Below, piece after piece: positions 5,848-6,520 of a DNA stretch of 6,520 bases. Each line of letters starts with the position of its first letter. The stretch's first letter is position 1. Source of the stretch: Planctomycetota bacterium (lineage in GTDB: Bacteria; Planctomycetota; Phycisphaerae; WQYP01). The notes below the pieces were generated by a model. The model searched no databases, was not told the DNA's origin, and worked only from the letters and a program-made list of their open reading frames with translations. The position numbers were made by a program, and so were the translations under genes. The stretch spans positions 1-6,520 of the forward strand of contig JAJZOA010000135.1 in NCBI GenBank assembly GCA_021852225.1. Reading direction: 5' to 3'.

Positions 5848-6285
5848 ATGTCAGAGCGACTTGTCATAGTACTGCATTCGTTTCCCGACCCGGTCATTCA
5901 GGAGCGGCTGGAGGATATGGGCTTTTTTCGCGATCCGGACCGTCGCGACTGGTCGCGATTCTGTTCCCCGTCGGAAGTCGAATCCATTGCCAACTGGCTG
6001 AAGAATCATCGGCTGGATCACAGTGTGGGCAAAGCCCAGGGACGCGGCATGCGTAAGAAGTATCCACGTTTAAGTGATCTGCTGCTGCATAAGGATGGTG
6101 GCAATCCGACCACCTGCGCCCTGTGCGGGGCCAGCGAAGTCTTTTGCCGCAAATGGATTGAAGGCGATGACACCGACAGCATCGATTACCCGGCGCAGCA
6201 TGGTTTTTATATGTGCGGCCGCTGTGTGCAGGACCGCATGGCACCGCATCCGCGGCTCTATGCACCAGCGGAAGACACATTGTAA
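5848..6285 (+). CDS. Hypothetical protein with two CxxC pairs
   Basis: I do not recognise this 145-residue protein. Its N-terminal part (about 1-75) is charged, with the stretch GKAQGRGMRKKYP (61-73) rich in basic residues. Its C-terminal part carries CALC (90-93), a single Cys100 and CGRC (123-126), followed by HPRLY (134-138). Two CxxC pairs about 30 residues apart suggest a zinc-ribbon-like structural metal site, possibly for nucleic-acid or protein binding. There is no signal peptide or membrane segment, so a cytosolic protein is expected. It begins 53 bp after the coaX stop on the same strand and may be cotranscribed with it; a TATACG (5820-5825) in the gap could also be its own -10. No clear Shine-Dalgarno sequence precedes the ATG. 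Protein-like composition and ordered Cys spacing argue that it is real. Confidence 0.75.
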   Translation: MSERLVIVLHSFPDPVIQERLEDMGFFRDPDRRDWSRFCSPSEVESIANWLKNHRLDHSVGKAQGRGMRKKYPRLSDLLLHKDGGNPTTCALCGASEVFCRKWIEGDDTDSIDYPAQHGFYMCGRCVQDRMAPHPRLYAPAEDTL

Positions 6286-6286
6286 C

Positions 6287-6301
6287 CTGCTGGACCAGCG
6301 G
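6287..6301. other. Short hairpin after the CxxC-protein gene
   Basis: Bases 6287-6301 fold into a 6-bp stem (CTGCTG with CAGCGG, one T-G pair) around a 3-base loop, two bases past the stop codon. No T run follows, so it is at best a weak or atypical terminator. Confidence 0.25.
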
Positions 6302-6308
6302 TAAGTTG

Positions 6309-6520
6309 CCGCGCGATTATCCCCAAGATTGTCCGTCGTACCGGCCGCTGAATGCTTTTCAGGCGACAGGCCCCATTATCAATCCGCCAGTGCTGCAACG
6401 GTTATGCCCGATGCTCTGATTGCGTTTTGGCGGCCGCGTGATTGCTCTTTGCCGAGTGGGGCGTATCATAATCAGAAGTCTCATGCACTTGGCCGCGCGG
6501 CTGGGGGCATAATCGCGCGG
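6309..6520. repeat. Spaced inverted repeat at the right edge
   Basis: CCGCGCGATTAT at 6309-6320 is the exact reverse complement of 6509-6520. Beyond this 12-bp match, the inner flanks CCCCA (6321-6325) and TGGGG (6502-6506) also pair if one or two bases are skipped. The arms frame about 190 bp without a supported gene. This could be the end pair of a small non-autonomous element or a chance match. The second arm ends exactly at the window edge, so longer arms or a target duplication cannot be tested here. Confidence 0.45.
6442..6469 (+). promoter_or_regulatory. Possible rightward promoter
   Basis: TTGCTC (6442-6447) and TATCAT (6464-6469) are spaced 16 bp apart and match the sigma-70 consensus at three and five positions. 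They would drive transcription out of the right edge of the window. No start codon with a long frame follows before the sequence ends. Confidence 0.3.

Noticed and set aside
6361..6520. Minus-strand frame open from the right edge to a TGA near 6360.
   Set aside because: About 53 codons of Arg-rich, motif-free sequence. A partial gene end cannot be excluded but nothing supports it.

Overview
This window looks like chromosomal DNA from a GC-rich, free-living Gram-negative-type bacterium. Four genes can be named from conserved motifs: nadD (NAD), a PduO-type corrinoid adenosyltransferase (adenosylcobalamin), a long multi-GAF GGDEF diguanylate cyclase (c-di-GMP signalling), and coaX (type III pantothenate kinase, coenzyme A). 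A fifth, small gene encodes an unrecognised protein with two CxxC pairs. The taxon cannot be fixed from sequence alone. A planctomycete, perhaps of the Phycisphaerae, is my tentative guess. It rests on the style of the CoaX protein and on a 50-bp intergenic repeat containing a GAAGTGCAAGCGAGGGAG-like core, which resembles core motifs I recall as common in planctomycete intergenic DNA. This is recollection, not a search result.

Layout. Positions 1-380 hold no convincing gene. They contain two perfect copies of a 50-bp direct repeat (1-50, 95-144), a 12-bp perfect palindrome (209-220) and a strong terminator-type hairpin with a T tract (321-364) oriented rightward. nadD runs leftward (998-381). 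The adenosyltransferase gene runs rightward from 1097, separated from nadD by a 98-bp divergent spacer rich in short palindromes. A 351-bp gap (1649-1999) follows. It holds promoter-like elements and a possible 44-codon reading frame whose TGA overlaps the ATG of the next gene (ATGA). The 905-residue diguanylate cyclase fills 2000-4717. A 303-bp gap with a likely promoter leads to coaX (5021-5794), and 53 bp later the small CxxC-protein gene begins (5848-6285). The last 235 bp have no supported gene but carry a spaced inverted repeat that reaches the window edge.

How the genes relate. Three of the five genes make or modify cofactors (NAD, adenosylcobalamin, CoA), but they are split over both strands and by sizeable gaps, so they do not form one operon. 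The diguanylate cyclase is probably a separately controlled soluble sensor. Its catalytic and inhibitory (RxxD) motifs look intact. Its sensory half is built from three clearly homologous tandem GAF modules plus a more divergent N-terminal one. I see no transposase, CRISPR array, tRNA, rRNA, toxin-antitoxin pair or defence system, and no convincing novel multi-gene system. The best leads are the leader region and possible coupled small ORF of the cyclase gene, the repeat/terminator block at the left edge, and the unrecognised CxxC protein.
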